The notes beneath the pieces were generated by a model. That model was not told the origin of the DNA, searched no databases, and saw nothing but the letters and a program-made list of their open reading frames with translations. DNA of 64,000 nt from Prostheceraeus crozeri (lineage: Eukaryota > Platyhelminthes > Polycladida > Euryleptidae). Numbering within the stretch: the first letter of the stretch is position 1; the number at the start of each line of letters is the position of its first letter. The position numbers and the translations under genes are program-made. Below are positions 25,201 through 37,591 of this stretch, in pieces. The stretch covers positions 62,001-126,000 of the forward strand of contig CAJQUW010003195.1 of assembly GCA_907163375.1 (NCBI GenBank), read 5' to 3'.

Positions 25201-28200
25201 GAATGATGTACACCTCATAGTCCGGCAGCCAGCACGAGTTTCTGCAGGGAACGAGGCCGACAATGAGACTTCCACAGAATGATGTACTCCTCATAGTCCG
25301 GCAGCCAGCACGAGTTTCTGCAGGGAACGAGGCCGACAATGAGACTTTCACAGAATGATGTACACCTCATAGTCCGGCAGCCAGCACGAGTTTCTGCAGG
25401 GAACGAGGCCGAAAATGAGACTTCCACAGAATGATGTACACCTCATAGTCCGGCAGCCAGCACGAGTTTCTGCAGGGAACGAGGCCGACAATGAGACTTT
25501 CACAGAATGATGTACACCTCATAGTCCGGCAGCCAGCACGAGTTTGTGCAGGGAACGAGGCCGACAATGAGACTTTCACAGAATGATGTACACCTCATAG
25601 TCCGGCAGCCAGCACGAGTTTGTGCAGGGAACGAGGCCGAAAATGAGACTTTCACAGAATGATGTACACCTCATAGTCCGGCAGCCAGCACGAGTTTCTG
25701 CAGTAAACGAGGCCGAAAATGAGACTTCCACAGAATGATGTACACCTCATAGTCCGGCAGCCAGCACGAGTTTCTGCAGGGAACGAGGCCGACAATGAGA
25801 CTTCCACAGAATGATGTACACCTCATAGTCCGGCAGCCATCATGAGTTTGTGCAGGGAACGAGGCCGACAATGAGACTTTCACAGAATGATGTACACCTC
25901 ATAGTCCGGCAGCCAGCACGAGTTTCTGCAGGGAACGAGGCCGAAAATGAGACTTTCACAGAATGATGTACACCTCATAGTCCGGCAGCCAGCACGAGTT
26001 TCTGCAGGGAACGAGGCCGACAATGAGACTTCCACAGAATGATGTACACCTCATAGTCCGGCAGCCAGCACGAGTTTCTGCAGGGAACGAGGCCGACAAT
26101 GAGACTTTCACAGAATGATGTACACCTCATAGTCCGGCAGCCAGCACGAGTTTCTGCAGGGAACGAGGCCGAAAATGAGACTTCCACAGAATGATGTACA
26201 CCTCATAGTCCGGCAGCCAGCACGAGTTTCTGCAGGGAACGAGGCCGAGAATGAGACTTTCACAGAATGATGTACACCTCATAGTCCGGCAGCCAGCACG
26301 AGTTTGTGCAGGGAACGAGGCCGACAATGAGACTTTCACAGAATGATGTACACCTCATAGTCCGGCAGCCAGCACGAGTTTGTGCAGGGAACGAGGCCGA
26401 CAATGAGACTTTCACAGAATGATGTACACCTCATAGTCCGGCAGCCAGCACGAGTTTCTGCAGGGAACGAGGCCGAAAATGAGACTTTCACAGAATGATG
26501 TACACCTCATAGTCCGGCAGCCAGCACGAGTTTGTGCAGGGAACGAGGCCGACAATGAGACTTCCACAGAATGATGTACACCTCATAGTCCGGCAGGGCC
26601 GACAATGAGACTTCCACAGAATGATGTACACCTCATAGTCCGGCAGCCAGCACGAGTTTGTGCAGGGAACGAGGCCGACAATGAGACTTTCACAGAATGA
26701 TGTACACCTCATAGTCCGGCAGCCAGCACGAGTTTGTGCAGGGAACGAGGCCGACAATGAGACTTTCACAGAATGATGTACACCTCATAGTCCGGCAGCC
26801 AGCACGAGTTTCTGCAGGGAACGAGGCCGACAATGAGACTTTCACAGAATGATGTACACCTCATAGTCCGGCAGCCAGCACGAGTTTGTGCAGGGAACGA
26901 GGCCGACAATGAGACTTTCACAGAATGATGTACACCTCATAGTCCGGCAGCCAGCACGAGTTTGTGCAGGGAACGAGGCCGACAATGAGACTTTCACAGA
27001 ATGATGTACACCTCATAGTCCGGCAGCCAGCACGAGTTTGTGCAGGGAACGAGGCCGACAATGAGACTTTCACAGAATGATGTACACCTCATAGTCCGGC
27101 AGCCAGCACGAGTTTGTGCAGGGAACGAGGCCGACAATGAGACTTTCACAGAATGATGTACACCTCATAGTCCGGCAGCCAGCACGAGTTTGTGCAGGGA
27201 ACGAGGCCGACAATGAGACTTTCACAGAATGATGTACACCTCATAGTCCGGCAGCCAGCACGAGTTTGTGCAGGGAACGAGGCCGACAATGAGACTTTCA
27301 CAGAATGATGAACACCTCATAGTCCGGCAGCCAGCACGAGTTTGTGCAGGGAACGAGGCCGACAATGAGACTTTCACAGAATGATGTACACCTCATAGTC
27401 CGGCAGCCAGCACGAGTTTGTGCAGGGAACGAGGCCGACAATGAGACTTTCACAGAATGATGTACACCTCATAGTCCGGCAGCCAGCACGAGTTTCTGCA
27501 GGGAACGAGGCCGACAATGAGACTTTCACAGAATGATGTACACCTCATAGTCCGGCAGCCAGCACGAGTTTGTGCAGGGAACGAGGCCGACAATGAGACT
27601 TTCACAGAATGATGTACACCTCATAGTCCGGCAGCCAGCACGAGTTTCTGCAGGGAACGAGGCCGACAATGAGACTTTCACAGAATGATGTACACCTCAT
27701 AGTCCGGCAGCCAGCACGAGTTTGTGCAGGGAACGAGGCCGACAATGAGACTTTCACAGAATGATGTACACCTCATAGTCCGGCTGCCAGCACGAGTTTG
27801 TGCAGGGAACGAGGCGACAATGAGACTTTCACAGAATGATGTACACCTCATAGTCCGGCAGCCAGCACGAGTTTGTGCAGGGAACGAGGCCGACAATGAG
27901 ACTTTCACAGAATGATGTACACCTCATAGTCCGGCAGCCAGCACGAGTTTGTGCAGGGAACGAGGCCGACAATGAGACTTTCACAGAATGATGTACACCT
28001 CATAGTCCGGCAGCCAGCACGAGTTTCTGCAGGAACGAGGCCGACAATGAGACTTTCACAGAATGATGTACACCTCATAGTCCGGCAGCCAGCACGAGTT
28101 TGTGCAGGGAACGAGGCCGACAATGAGACTTTCACAGAATGATGTACACCTCATAGTCCGGCAGCCAGCACGAGTTTGTGCTGGGAACGAGGCCGACAAT

Positions 28201-31200
28201 GAGACTTTCACAGAATGATGTACACCTCATAGTCCGGCAGCCAGCACGAGTTTCTGCAGGGGATGAGGCCGAAAATGAGACTTTCACAGAATGATGTACA
28301 CCTCATAGTCCGGCAGCCAGCACGAGTTTGTGCAGGGAACGAGGCCGACAATGAGACTTTCACAGAATGATGTACACCTCATAGTCCGGCAGCCAGCACG
28401 AGTTTGTGCAGGGAACGAGGCCGACAATGAGACTTTCACAGAATGATGTACACCTCATAGTCCGGCAGCCAGCACGAGTTTCTGCAGGGAACGAGGCCGA
28501 CAATGAGACTTTCACAAGAATGATGTACACCTCAAAGTCCGGCAGCCAGCACGAGTTTGTGCAGGGAACGAGGCCGACAATGAGACTTTCACAGAATGAT
28601 GTACACCTCATAGTCCGGCAGCCAGCACGAGTTTGTGCAGGGAACGAGGCCGACAATGAGACTTTCACAGAATGATGTACACCTCATAGTCCGGCAGCCA
28701 GCACGAGTTTCTGCAGGGAACGAGGCCGACAATGAGACTTTCACAGAATGATGAACACCTCATAGTCCGGCAGCCAGCACGAGTTTGTGCAGGGAACGAG
28801 GCCGACAATGAGACTTTCACAAAATGATGTACACCTCATAGTCCGGCAGCCAGCACGAGTTTCTGCAGGGAACGAGGCCGACAATCATACTTTCACAGAA
28901 TGATGTACACCTCATAGTCCGGCAACCAGCACGAGTTTCTGCAGGGAACGAGGCCGAAAGTGAGACTTTCACAGAATGATGTACACCTCATAGTCCGCCA
29001 GCCAGCACGAGTTTCTGCAGGGAACGAGGCCGACAATGAGACTTTCACAGAATGATGTACACCTCATAGTCCGGCAGCCAGCACGAGTTTCTGCAGGAAC
29101 GAGGCCGAAAATGAGACTTTCACAGAATGATGTACACCTCATAGTCCGGCAGCCAGCACGAGTTTGTGCAGGGAACGAGGCCGACAATGAGACTTTCACA
29201 GAATGATGTACGCCTCATAGTCCGGCAACCAGCACGAGTTTGTGCAGGGAACGAGGCCGACAATGAGACTTTCACAGAATGATGTACACCTCATAGTCTA
29301 GCAGCCAGCACGAGATTCTGCAGGGAACGAGGCCGACAATGAGACTTTCACAGAATGATGTACACCTCATAGTCCGGCAGCCAGCACGAGTTTGTGCAGG
29401 GAACGAGGCCGACAATGAGACTTTCACAGAATGATGTACACCTCATAGTCCGGCAACCAGCACGAGTTTCTGCAGGGAACGAGGCCGACAATGAGACTTT
29501 CACAGAATGATGTACACCTCATAGTCCGGCAGCCAGCACGAGTTTGTGCAGGGAACGAGGCCGACAATGAGACTTTCACAGAATGATGTACACCTCATAG
29601 TCCGGCAGCCAGCACGAGTTTCTGCAGGGAACGAGGCCGACAATGAGACTTCCACATAATGATGTACACCTCATAGTCCGGCAGCCAGCACGAGTTTCTG
29701 CAGGGAACGAGGCCGAAAATGAGACTTTCACAGAATGATGTACACCTCATAGTCCGGCAGCCAGCACGAGTTTGTGCAGGGAACGAGGCCGAAAATGAGA
29801 CTTTCACAGAATGATGTACACCTCATAGTCCGGCAGCCACAGCGAGTTTGTGCAGGGAACGAGGCCGACAATGAGACTTTCACAGAATGATGTACACCTC
29901 ATAGTCCGGCAGCCACAGCGAGTTTGTGCAGGGAACGAGGCCGACAATGAGACTTTCACAGAATGATGTACACCTCATAGTCCGGCAGACAGCACGAGTT
30001 TGTGCAGGGAACGAGGCCGACAATGAGACTTTCACAGAATGATGTACACCTCATAGTCCGGCAGCCAGCACGAGTTTCTGCAGGGAATGAGGCCGACAAT
30101 GACACTTTCACAGAATGATGTGCACCTCATGGTCTGGCAGCCAGAGCGAGTTTCTGCAGGGAACGAGGCCGAAATGAGACTTTCACAGAATGATGTACAC
30201 TTCATAGTCCGGCAGCCAGCACGAGTTTCTGCAGGGAACGAGGCCGACAATGAGACTTTCACAGAATGATGTACACCTCATAGTCCGGCAGCCAGCACGA
30301 GTTTCTGCAGGGAACGAGGCCGACAATGAGACTTTCACAGAATGATGTACACCTCATAGTCCGGCAGCCAGCACGAGTTTCTGCAGGGAACGAGGCCGAC
30401 AATGAGACTTTCACAGAATGATGTACACCTCATAGTCCGGCAGCCAGCACGAGTTTGTGCAGGGAACGAGGCCGACAATGAGACTTTCACAGAATGATGT
30501 ACACCTCATAGTCCGGCAGCCAGCACGAGTTTGTGCAGGGAACGAGGCCGACAATGAGACTTTCACAGAATGATGTACACCTCATAGTCCGGCAGCCAGC
30601 ACGAGTTTGTGCAGGGAACGAGGCCGACAATGAGACTTTCACAGAATGATGTACACCTCATAGTCCGGCAGCCAGCACGAGTTTGTGCAGGGAACGAGGC
30701 CGACAATGAGACTTTCACAGAATGATGTACACCTCATAGTCCGGCAGCCAGCACGAGTTTCTGCAGGGAACGAGGCCGACAATGAGACTTTCACAGAATG
30801 ATGTACACCTCATAGTCCGGCAGCCAGCACGAGTTTCTGCAGGAACGAGGCCGACAATGAGACTTTCACAGAATGATGTACACCTCATAGTCCGGCAGCC
30901 AGCACGAGTTTCTGCAGGGAACGAGGCCGACAATGAGACTTTCACAGAATGATGAACACCTCATAGTCCGGCAGCCAGCACGAGTTTGTGCAGGGAACGA
31001 GGCCGACAATGAGACTTTCACAGAATGATGTACACCTCATAGTCCGGCAGCCAGCACGAGTTTGTGCAGGGAACGAGGTCGACAATGAGACTTTCACAGA
31101 ATGATGAACACCTGATAGTCCGGCAGCTGGTGGCACGAGTTTGTGCAGGGAACGAGGCCGAAAATGAGACTTTCACAGAATGATGAACACCTCATAGTCC

Positions 31201-31339
31201 GGCAGCCAGCACGAGTTTGTGCAGGGAACGAGGCCGACAATGAGACTTTCACAGAATGATGTACACCTCATAGTCCGGCAGCCAGCACGAGTTTGTGCAG
31301 GGAACGAGGCCGAAAATGAGACTTTCACAGAATGATGTA
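16183..31339. repeat. 76-bp minisatellite, about 199 units
   Basis: The unit is 76 bp, starting CCAGCACGAGTTT(C/G)TGCAG and ending CTCATAGTCCGGCAG. The array covers 15157 bases, about 199 units, with few length variants: a 75-bp unit near 18610, a 79-bp unit near 21805 (CAGCAG), 75-bp units near 27810 and 28030, and a 50-bp truncated unit near 26597. Main variant positions are TTT(C/G)TGCAG, GCAG(GG/TA/GT)AACG, CCGA(C/A)AATG and CTT(T/C)CACAG. Units after about 26600 are more homogeneous than those before. Because 76 is not a multiple of three, the 70-residue minus-strand frames that recur every three units are artefacts. It lies between exons E and G of the coiled-coil gene. Confidence 0.97.
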
Positions 31340-34300
31340 TGCCTGCTGCGAATCTGCGCGTCAGCCGAATTCTATTTAGTTCTTCTTCTCAAAAAAATTC
31401 GCAGACAGGATCAAATAAAAGTACATGTGAATCCAATCGGACGCAGATTGCAGTTTTTGGCAAATATTATAGACTTAGTACTTCTCATTTAATTTGAAAA
31501 AAACTGAAAATCTCATTTTTACCGAAACCTTTAGTCTTTCTCCAATTTTCTCCACCGTGAAACAAGTTGTAAACAAATCATCTTACTATGAAATCCGTTA
31601 TATCTAATACCCGCATTCATAAAAGGAATCTATTGAAACAAGATTCTGAACCTAATCAAGAAGAGACTGAAGAATTACAAAACTCTTGCAAGGATATGCA
31701 ACTGTCATTAACAGCTACAATATCAACTGCCAGTGATTGAAGCTGCTCAAAGACGGCACGCGGCATCAGTGGCTATTGGAGTGGATTCTGTACATTTCTG
31801 CATGGTTATTTTTGCGCTTATTGCAAAAAGATTAGCTTGTTAAAAATTTCTGGAAAATTTTGATAATCTATTTCATTTTGCTCAAAGCAGTAATGGAATA
31901 AGTGACACTTACAGTTATATCAGTGATGATTTACTGCCTGCCACTACAATCATTGCAGCAATGCCCATGATGCCTAATAAGGGTCATGTTTAAAATCAAA
32001 AGAAAAGTCTACCGAAGATGTATTCAGAAATGAACAGAAGATAAATCACTAAATCATCAAAAATAAGATTAGCAAGAATCGTTTGAAGATCATTGAATAT
32101 CCTTTATGAGGATTTTGGTGGAAAAGGCAGCCGGTGTTGTTTTTCCACACTGTGCTCCTCCTCGTAATGAGGGGTTGCTAGTGTCAATATATTCTTTTCT
32201 CTCATTGAGACGTCCCGTGATAAGAGTATCACCTGAAGGAGAAGCTTTCAGGCTGTCAAGCCCATCACTTTTTAATTTCATTCAATTTTGAAAAAATTCT
32301 TTTGAGCGAACAATTTGTTATTTATTTTCATTTTTTTTCGTTTTTCGATATTTTTATTCATTTCTGAGATCATTTTTTAAATTTTGTATTTTATTTGATG
32401 AACATTGCTTTTGATCATCAAATTTTTAATTGTTAACAACCTATAGCCCTGATATCTGCTTCAGCATTTCGAATTTAAGATCGTGGTTTTCTAGATCTCG
32501 CCTTTATGGCACATATTCGGTCTTTCTTATTAAACTTGAAATTCTAGATCGTTCCGGAATTGTTTGATGGTCTGATAAATAGTTTGTTTTCTGCAGATGG
32601 AAATTCGCATTTGTCCTACAATTCAATTTTGTACATGGATAGACACATTTAAATTTTGCGATCGTGCTCTAGTTAGAAGCAATAATTCTGACGCTTTGAC
32701 AATAAGTAAGAATTTAATTTTGGGATTTAGTCGTTCAAGATCTACAAGTAGGGTTTATGTGCTGCATAAACTTCGAAACTAATAGAAACTTCATAGTCAG
32801 CTCGCATAATAGAGTGAGAAATTCAGCAGAGTAATCAAAGTAATTTTCACAAATCAGAAGTTGTATGATTAACTGAATGGTAGGAAAATTGCCAAGAATT
32901 GTCAGCAGCTGTCGATAGGTTGCAAAAAAATGAAAGTCTGCTAAACATCTAGCATGAAATTGCCTATAGAAAGTAGGGCGAATGTGATTGATTCATTGTT
33001 CATTTCAATTACTTCTCTTGTACGTACAGAATTAATTGATTGAAGTCTTAATATCAATCAATACCTTTTATAACATAGTAATATGAGTAGTATATGTTGA
33101 GTAGTAATGCTGACAATACAGATTGACACGTGCATGATAGAGAAACGGTTGTTTGATTTGGACAATGAAGCAAAATTCTTATTCCTGCTAAACATGAAGA
33201 GCATGATCGCTAAAGCCGCTACTGTGCACTGTCGTTACGACAAAATGTTTTATATAACAAAACAATGGTCATTTCAAGAAATTTTCCAAAAAAATCCCAA
33301 AAAGCTCATTTCAAATTTTGAATTTTAAACTTTTTAACGTTTATAAGCCATTTATTTGATACTATTTTGACGCCAAATTACTCATTCGATAATCTATTCA
33401 TTTTGATAAAAGCTCTCGCAGCGAATAGGCGATTACTGGACTGCTAACGTCCTACGAGTCTGCGAACTTTGAGCGCTTCAACAGTTGAAATTGCACACAA
33501 AGATTGGACAAAAACGAAAAATTACATTGGATAAATTAGTTGCAAGGACAAAGAGATTATTTGTTCTTAAATCAAAATACATGTAGTTTTGTCGATGTGG
33601 ATGGGGCACTTGGAGGTTTCCTAACAGTATCGCATAAAGTGGTACCTAGCAAGATTACATGAAGTCGATTGTAAAGTTAACTGCATTCGTCATAGTACGT
33701 ATTCAGATTAAATGATTGACATGGCTGCTTTATAATTTGCTAGGTAAGAATGACTGAAATACACGCAGCCGTAGATGTTTATGCATGATAAACGTAAGAT
33801 GCATAGAGATCAATTTGAGTCAGTTGTGCCAAAATGTTTCGTGAAATACAATTAAGAGGACGTAAACCGGAACATTTCTTAGTTAAATGGCTTTATGATT
33901 AAGTAGCTATGGAATTCTTTGCTGATTATACGGAATATGTTGATTCTATATATTGTGATTGAAGCGTTTGTTCTATGCGTGCATCAAACGTACTACAGTA
34001 ATAGTCATAATGCTTAATTTTGAGTTTTTGAATCACTGACATCATTTTTTGTCAAACTTTTTCATATATGTGAAAGAATATTCGTCATTTTTTTCAATTT
34101 TGTGTAGATGATGTGCTTGACAGGCTGAGCTTTCAAATCGTATTCAAAACTCCGACGAACAAATAAAATGTGGTTATGATGTCAGTGATTCATGTAAATG
34201 GGAAGATCATGTCGAATAAAAAGAAAACCAAGCGGCGATGATTGATGACTTTCCACGATCTCAAGGTCCCAGCATATTGGACTATTCTGCAACAGTTCAA

Positions 34301-34471
34301 ATTGATAAGGATATTGTAGTGAATGCTAAGCGGCATTATTTTATTGATGCTGTCCAAGAGCCGTCAACAATCGTCGTTGCTTCTGAATTAAAGTGTCCAT
34401 GTATGAAGCCAGGAACTTCCACAGACTTCTACATGTGCATGAATCATAGCACGCATTCACTTCAATAGTAA

Positions 34472-34560
34472 TCATGTCTAGCTTTTTCAAGTATCAATGA
34501 TCCTTACAGTGTCGTCCCTCGGCTGTGCGACTCATTGATACCTTCAAAATCTAGGCATGA
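34472..34560. repeat. Foldback hairpin, 29-bp arms
   Basis: The left arm 34472-34500 and right arm 34532-34560 are inverted copies matching at 24 of 29 positions by eye, with a 31-base loop. The outer sequence is TCATG(T/C)CTAG. Size and shape are compatible with a small MITE remnant or a precursor-microRNA-like hairpin; nothing else supports either. Confidence 0.5.
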
Positions 34561-34720
34561 TTGATATGCTAATCATAGATGTCCCTGGCAATTCATAATC
34601 TTTTGCAACTATTTATTTCACTCATCCCTGTACTTTATCTTCTTAGATACATTCTAGCTAGCTAAAGAACTGGCGATTTCTATGAAAATCTATATTTCTA
34701 TAGCACTGATTTAATGTGCA

Positions 34721-34927
34721 CAGTACATTAAACGTTTAATGTATTGTACGCATTATTGTTCGTGAAATGAATTATGATAATATACTCGCACATTATATCT
34801 ATGACTCGTACTTTCTAAATGTGTAAAATAAAATATAAGTGCTTTATCATATACGTAATGAACTAAGAAATAAATGTGTTTCAATTTATAGTCCTTAAGA
34901 CAGTACATTAAACGATAATGTACTGTG
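34721..34927. repeat. Two related short palindromes
   Basis: CAGTACATTAAACG followed by a TTAATGTATTG-type arm occurs at 34721-34748. A second copy with TAATGTACTG lies at 34901-34927. Each is a near-perfect palindrome of about 27 bp. They are probably remnants of one small foldback family. Confidence 0.5.
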
Positions 34928-34933
34928 CGGCAT

Positions 34934-35093
34934 TTAAATTATGATATATCACAGATATCAACCTTTACACTTAAAAAGTCCTGGTGCATAGACTTAACGT
35001 ACTCGTCATCTCCAGAGACTCTCAGACATTATAACTATGACTCGGACTTTCTACAATGTGTAAGTCCTGATATCAGTGATATATCATAATTTA
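34934..35093. mobile_element. MITE-like 160-bp inverted-repeat element
   Basis: AAATTATGATATATCACAGA at the left (from about 34934) is matched by an inverted TGATATATCATAATTTA at the right, ending near 35093. The arms are about 25 bp with 1-2 mismatches. The AT-rich interior holds no open frame. This is typical of a non-autonomous DNA transposon or foldback element in an intron. Confidence 0.5.
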
Positions 35094-35475
35094 GATGAGA
35101 ATTTTCGGTAATTAAACGACTTTTCCCCGATGGATCTTTAGATTCAATAGCTTTGAGTGCATCCATTGCAAGTGAAGCATTCATGTTTGTAGTCAGAAAG
35201 CACGAGTCGAAAGCGAGACAGGTCATCAATGCTTCGAATAAACATCTACCAGTGAATAGGCTATATGTTATATACTCACAGGAATTCTACGTAGCTGTGC
35301 ACTATTCCATTACTTCATTGTTAATATTCGAAATATGCAAATCTATCGGGTGTTAACGACTTTTCAATATGTCAACTTCAATAGAACTAATACTATGATT
35401 GAGTATTTCTCATGTGATTTGAGGCAGTCGTTTCAGCTGCTGTCTTCTTCTACACACCAACGCCTCCCCTTTCAG

Positions 35476-35664
35476 GTGTCTCATTATCGTCGTCATGTGG
35501 CTGTATTGAAACGAGAATTGGCTGCAGCCTGCCAACGTGCTGTAGATTGTCCGGAAGGCCTGTTCAGTGGTACCTCCTCTTCCTACACCCCTCCTGCTCC
35601 TACTGTCATTCGAATCTCCCCTGCGTCCTCTCATGAACGACTTCCCGGACAGAGCGAGTGCTGA
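35476..35664 (+). CDS. CCDC171: CCDC171-like protein, terminal exon G
   Basis: Acceptor CCCCTTTCAG ends at 35475. The phase-0 frame reads VSHYRRHVAVLKRELAAACQ and then a Ser/Pro/Thr-rich tail. It stops with TGA at 35662-35664, giving 62 residues. The helical start continues the coiled coil of exons E/F, and the low-complexity tail is a normal C-terminus. An AATAAA lies 266 bases downstream, consistent with a final exon. Confidence 0.7.
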   Translation: MSHYRRHVAVLKRELAAACQRAVDCPEGLFSGTSSSYTPPAPTVIRISPASSHERLPGQSEC

Positions 35665-35929
35665 CAGCAACAGTGGTCAGAGCTGGCCTCACCGCTGAGG
35701 GTGCTGAATCATTTTGCCTTCGTTTTTATACCATCCTGCTATTCTGTTTTTCTATTTGAGTTCAGGTGAAATTATAAATGTCATGATTTTGACTTTTTTA
35801 AAGGACTGACATTTTCTTAGGATTTTCTCAGTTTTGCTGAAATGTCATTTGTTAAGAGTATCATTATTTTCATTACGGAGAGTATTAGTAGCACAGTCAT
35901 CTTCTGTGTTGTCCTGTAACTTGATTAGG

Positions 35930-35935
35930 AATAAA
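35930..35935 (+). terminator. Poly(A) signal AATAAA of the CCDC171-like gene
   Basis: AATAAA within TTAGGAATAAAGAAGC, 266 bases after the stop codon, followed by a T-rich stretch (CTTTTTGCTTTCATTC). It is the first canonical hexamer after the terminal exon and the likely 3' end of the transcript. Confidence 0.6.
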
Positions 35936-36360
35936 GAAGCTTTTTGCTTTCATTCAAAGACTTTTTATTTCCTTTGTTTTCCCGCTGATGTATTGGTTTT
36001 GTGAATTGCATGAATCCCAGCATGCAGCTTCTGTAGTTCAGTTGAAGTTTATCACTGGAACAATAGTAGAAAACAACACTTTCGACGATGCGCGGCTTTA
36101 AAGTGCAGATTGTTGCGAGGTGGATCCACAGATTGAGGACCCTATCCCGGCCATTGTATGCAGAAATTGACATAGATGTTAGTCTTTCTTCGATGGGCCA
36201 AGTACGCTCAATGCAGAACCAACTTGTATCAGCGGACACACTTACCATCAACAGTCAGATTCCGGCACGCCTGTTTGATAACAAAGGTCTATGTGACAGA
36301 CCATCCGTCGTAGAATATTGAACATGTTAAACGATTAAGTCAATAGAACAGCAACACCCT

Positions 36361-36712
36361 TGATTCGCTTGACCCAGGAATCGAACCGAAGTCCACGCGG
36401 TGGAGACTAGCTCACACCTTCACTATACCACGCTGACGGTTCTAAAAGAATGCAAGTGAAGGGGCAGCAGTCATCTCCAAGTGATATCGACAGACCTTTG
36501 TTGTCAATCACTGTGTGACGTAGTCGAATGACATGCTGTCTCGCTACAATATGAATGCAGAATAATAGGACAATAAGCTGTGGATATCACTTGGAGATGA
36601 CCACTGCCTTCACTCGCATACCCTTGTACAGTCAGCGTGGCCTAGTGAAGAAGGTGCGAGCCCGTCTCCACCGCGGACTTCGGTTCCATTCTTTGGTCAG
36701 GCGAGTGCGGTC
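36361..36712. repeat. Inverted pair of tRNA-like SINE fragments
   Basis: The segment 36361-36492 is repeated in inverted orientation at 36577-36712, with a spacer of about 84 bp. In each copy, read outward from the spacer, there is an A-box-like TGGTATAGTGAAGG (right copy TGGCCTAGTGAAGA) and a B-box-like CGGTTCGATTCC (right copy CGGTTCCATTC) around CTCCACCGCG. This is a tRNA-like polymerase III head. Two head-to-head SINE copies or one foldback element would explain it. Confidence 0.55.
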
Positions 36713-36793
36713 GGTTATAGACTTAATCGGTATCATTCTCTTTAGATATTTAAGTATACGTATGTTCGACTCAATTTTTCTTGAAGGTAAGTT

Positions 36794-36960
36794 TGTAGCC
36801 AAAGTTGCGCAGTCGAAGATTGTAAAAACACTTTACTGGAATTTACACGTGGATATATTTGAATTTGTTTACAATATTTGTCATTCAACAAATATATAAT
36901 TGGTGTATACAAACAACATGTGCCACATGCAGCACATGATCATATGACGTTACCGCAACA
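36794..36960 (-). repeat. BEL/Pao 3' LTR
   Basis: A 167-bp direct repeat of 40053-40216, differing by a few substitutions and small indels. In element orientation it starts TGTTGCGGTAACGTC and ends CTTTGGCTACA. A purine-rich GGTGGGAG lies just before its start, a likely polypurine tract. Confidence 0.85.
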
Positions 36961-37591
36961 CTCCCACCACGACAATATCATGAGGACATAAAACACTCGC
37001 GGTAAAGTCAAAATTGTTATATAATGCATTGTTTATGTACAATTTATATACAATTAGGCCTATACACACTCGAGCTCTTCGCACATTTTCGTTGATTGTT
37101 TGATTCTCATCGCATCGGTGTCGAAGAACATGTTCTTCTGAGAAAGTGCACTTTCTCAGATGTTGACAATGACTCGAAGACGCACTCGCGCTGACTGTTT
37201 TTGGTTTCTTCATCTTCTCCTTTCACACTGTTGAACATAGTCACACTGTTGATGACTGATGAGAGTTGGATCAGATCATTTATAATTGAATTGCATTAAA
37301 TAATAGCATTTATCCAGTAAACACGAGCGGGTGTGAGTTGAAATAAACGTATATATGAAGATGAGAAATGGAAGAATAATCCATAAAAAATATGAAGCGA
37401 ATAAAGAGAGCGCCGAAGACGTAATTTCATCGGTTGAAAAAAATGAGTACTTTCATTGATTGTTTCTGTCTTAAAAGCTTTCATCCTTCAGTATGATGCT
37501 ATCGCATTGTACTGTGCATATTGTGTGTACATCATATAGCATAACATTCCATCAAAATGTAATTAATCGGACTAATTGATAACTTGAACTA

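Larger units (their letters stand above)
31340..35475 (+). other. Intron following the minisatellite (to exon G)
   Basis: About 4.1 kb of AT-rich sequence from the last partial 76-bp unit to acceptor CCCCTTTCAG (35475). No protein domain was recognised. It contains a foldback at 34472-34560, two related palindromes (34721-34748 and 34901-34927) and a MITE-like inverted repeat at 34934-35093, listed separately. A GC-richer island at 32120-32270 was not identified. Confidence 0.6.

Noticed and set aside
18145..31136. Many 70-residue minus-strand frames within the 76-bp array
   Set aside because: They arise from cycling of three frames through a 76-bp unit and end at the same stop in each cycle; no coding signal.
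1..31339. CRISPR arrays as an explanation for the tandem repeats
   Set aside because: Units are contiguous, without unique spacers, and the sequence is eukaryotic.
32106..32291. GC-richer island, with frames on both strands, as a small gene or structural RNA
   Set aside because: No recognised motif or fold; left as unexplained intron sequence.
35925..36321. Overlapping frames of 77-108 residues after the CCDC171-like gene
   Set aside because: No domain, no splice context; they fall in the 3' flank.
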